NCBI GenBank assembly: GCA_039111635.1
Contig: JBCAQO010000095.1
Location: 1-31,405 of the forward strand
Length of the DNA stretch: 31,405 nucleotides
Direction of reading: 5' to 3'
Origin: Heterobasidion occidentale
Lineage: Eukaryota > Basidiomycota > Agaricomycetes > Russulales > Bondarzewiaceae
Shown: piece after piece, positions 30,620-31,405 of the stretch
How the letters are laid out: each line of letters opens with the position of its first letter
Numbering within the stretch: position 1 is the first letter of the stretch
Made by a program: the position numbers and the translations under genes
The notes under the pieces: generated by a model
The model's input: only the letters and a program-made list of their open reading frames with translations
The model's database searches: none
Told to the model about the DNA's origin: nothing

Positions 30620-31405
30620 ATGGCTAAGGTCGGATATGAGGAAGACTTCTCTAACCTTACCCGCCATCACGAGTACGTGTCTTTGGTTGTTCACTAGTTC
30701 ACTGCTGAAGGTAACTAATTGACGACCTTAGTGTTTATCCCGCGATTGACCCCAACATACACTACGAAGCCCAGACATACAAAGACAAAGTAGTCTTCAT
30801 TACGGGTGCTTCTCGTGGTATCGGGGAGGAGACAGCGCTGCAGTATGCTCGGGCTGGTGCATCGCTCGCTCTTGTCGGGCGCAAGCAAGCGACTTTAGAT
30901 CTCGTGAAGACCACCATCCTCAAGGAAGTCCCGCAAGTAAAGATACTCACGTTTCCCGTGGATGTCACCAATACGCAGGCGATTGCTCAGGCGATCGAAA
31001 CCACTGTCGATCAACTTGGGCGGCTTGATATTCTTGTTGCGAACGCCGGCCAAGTGAGAACGGTGGAGAAGCGTGAGTCTGTGTCCTTATAAACAATGAT
31101 ACAAGATTACACAGTCTCATTTTCATTCGTGTTAGCTTTTGCACAACAGGATCCCGATGGTTGGTGGAACGTCGTAGAAGTCAACATCCGCGGCGTCTAT
31201 AATGCCGTCCAGTGAGCACCATTCATCCCGTGACCATTTGAAGCCATCTAATGTGCCTGCTAGTTTTGCGATTCCTACTTACAGAAGACCAATGGTTATT
31301 CTGTAATTGTTACATCGCTCGGTGCAAACCTTCGTATTCCGTTTGCAAGCGACTATTGCGTTTCTAAGCACGCCTTGATACGATTTGTCGAGTTCATCGT
31401 TCTCG
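30620..31405 (+). CDS. Classical short-chain dehydrogenase/reductase, 3' end outside window
   Basis: Exons 30620-30672, 30732-31072, 31136-31211 and 31264 to the window end; the last is incomplete. Residues 42-49 are the cofactor motif TGASRGIG, and NAG follows at 122-124 (LDILVANAG). The next exon gives the conserved WWNVVEVNIRGVYNAVHFAI. The catalytic region is present in the last exon: Ser in VIVTSLGANLRIP and the Tyr-x-x-x-Lys motif in DYCVSKHAL. Arg46 after TGAS and a basic Arg-Lys after the second strand would suit NADP(H), but cofactor choice is not certain. Substrate is unknown. In the last exon the frame shifts by one base near 31275: HFAIP is followed out of frame by YLQKTNGY, so one base seems missing. 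A weak alternative splice (31206-31284) would delete a needed helix. Confidence 0.85.

Noticed and set aside
1..31405. Intact transposable element or biosynthetic gene cluster
   Set aside because: No transposase, reverse transcriptase, terminal repeats, or set of synthase and tailoring genes was found. The lone dehydrogenase, transporter and glycosyltransferase are separated by housekeeping genes.

Overview
The window is nuclear DNA of a filamentous basidiomycete, most likely an agaricomycete. Genes are compact and mostly GC-rich, introns are mostly about 50-120 nt with GTRNGT donors and YAG acceptors, and several products have a fungal or basidiomycete-style family signature (DUF7729, GT61, mitochondrial mL59, Rmd1/Sif2, TPT transporter). 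No bacterial, organellar or viral features were seen. Assignments rest on protein motifs read from hand-spliced exons; no database search was run.

Layout. 0.99-2.72 kb (-): DUF7729 surface protein. 4.85-5.25 kb (-): decayed C-terminal piece of an MFS transporter. 5.65-7.41 kb (+): F-box protein with acidic and His-rich tracts. 7.84-8.80 kb (+): mitoribosomal protein mL59. 9.59-11.51 kb (-): GT61-type glycosyltransferase. 12.04-12.96 kb (-): a seven-exon gene for a 166-aa protein of unknown function, which no single long ORF reveals. 14.18-16.29 kb (-): disordered, charged protein with a tandem-acceptor 3' exon and a 20-bp minisatellite just upstream. 16.97-17.42 kb: 21-bp minisatellite next to a possible protein-kinase-like remnant. 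18.06-19.99 kb (+): Rmd1/Sif2 (DUF155). 20.57-21.10 kb (-): LSM8, divergent from a TPT/DUF250 transporter at 21.61-23.33 kb (+). 23.93-26.42 kb (+): PUF6. 26.82-30.08 kb (+): VPS16. 30.62 kb to the end (+): short-chain dehydrogenase, cut by the window edge.

The right half is a run of housekeeping genes (U6 snRNP, ribosome biogenesis, HOPS/CORVET tethering, Rmd1). The left half is looser, with lineage-restricted genes, gene remnants and minisatellites. The genes share no evident pathway, and I see no new defence, mobile or biosynthetic system. The points most worth checking are the hidden 166-aa gene with its duplicated exon, the tandem-acceptor 3' end of the disordered protein, the cluster of one-base frame breaks in three genes beside intact multi-exon neighbours, and the MFS relic.
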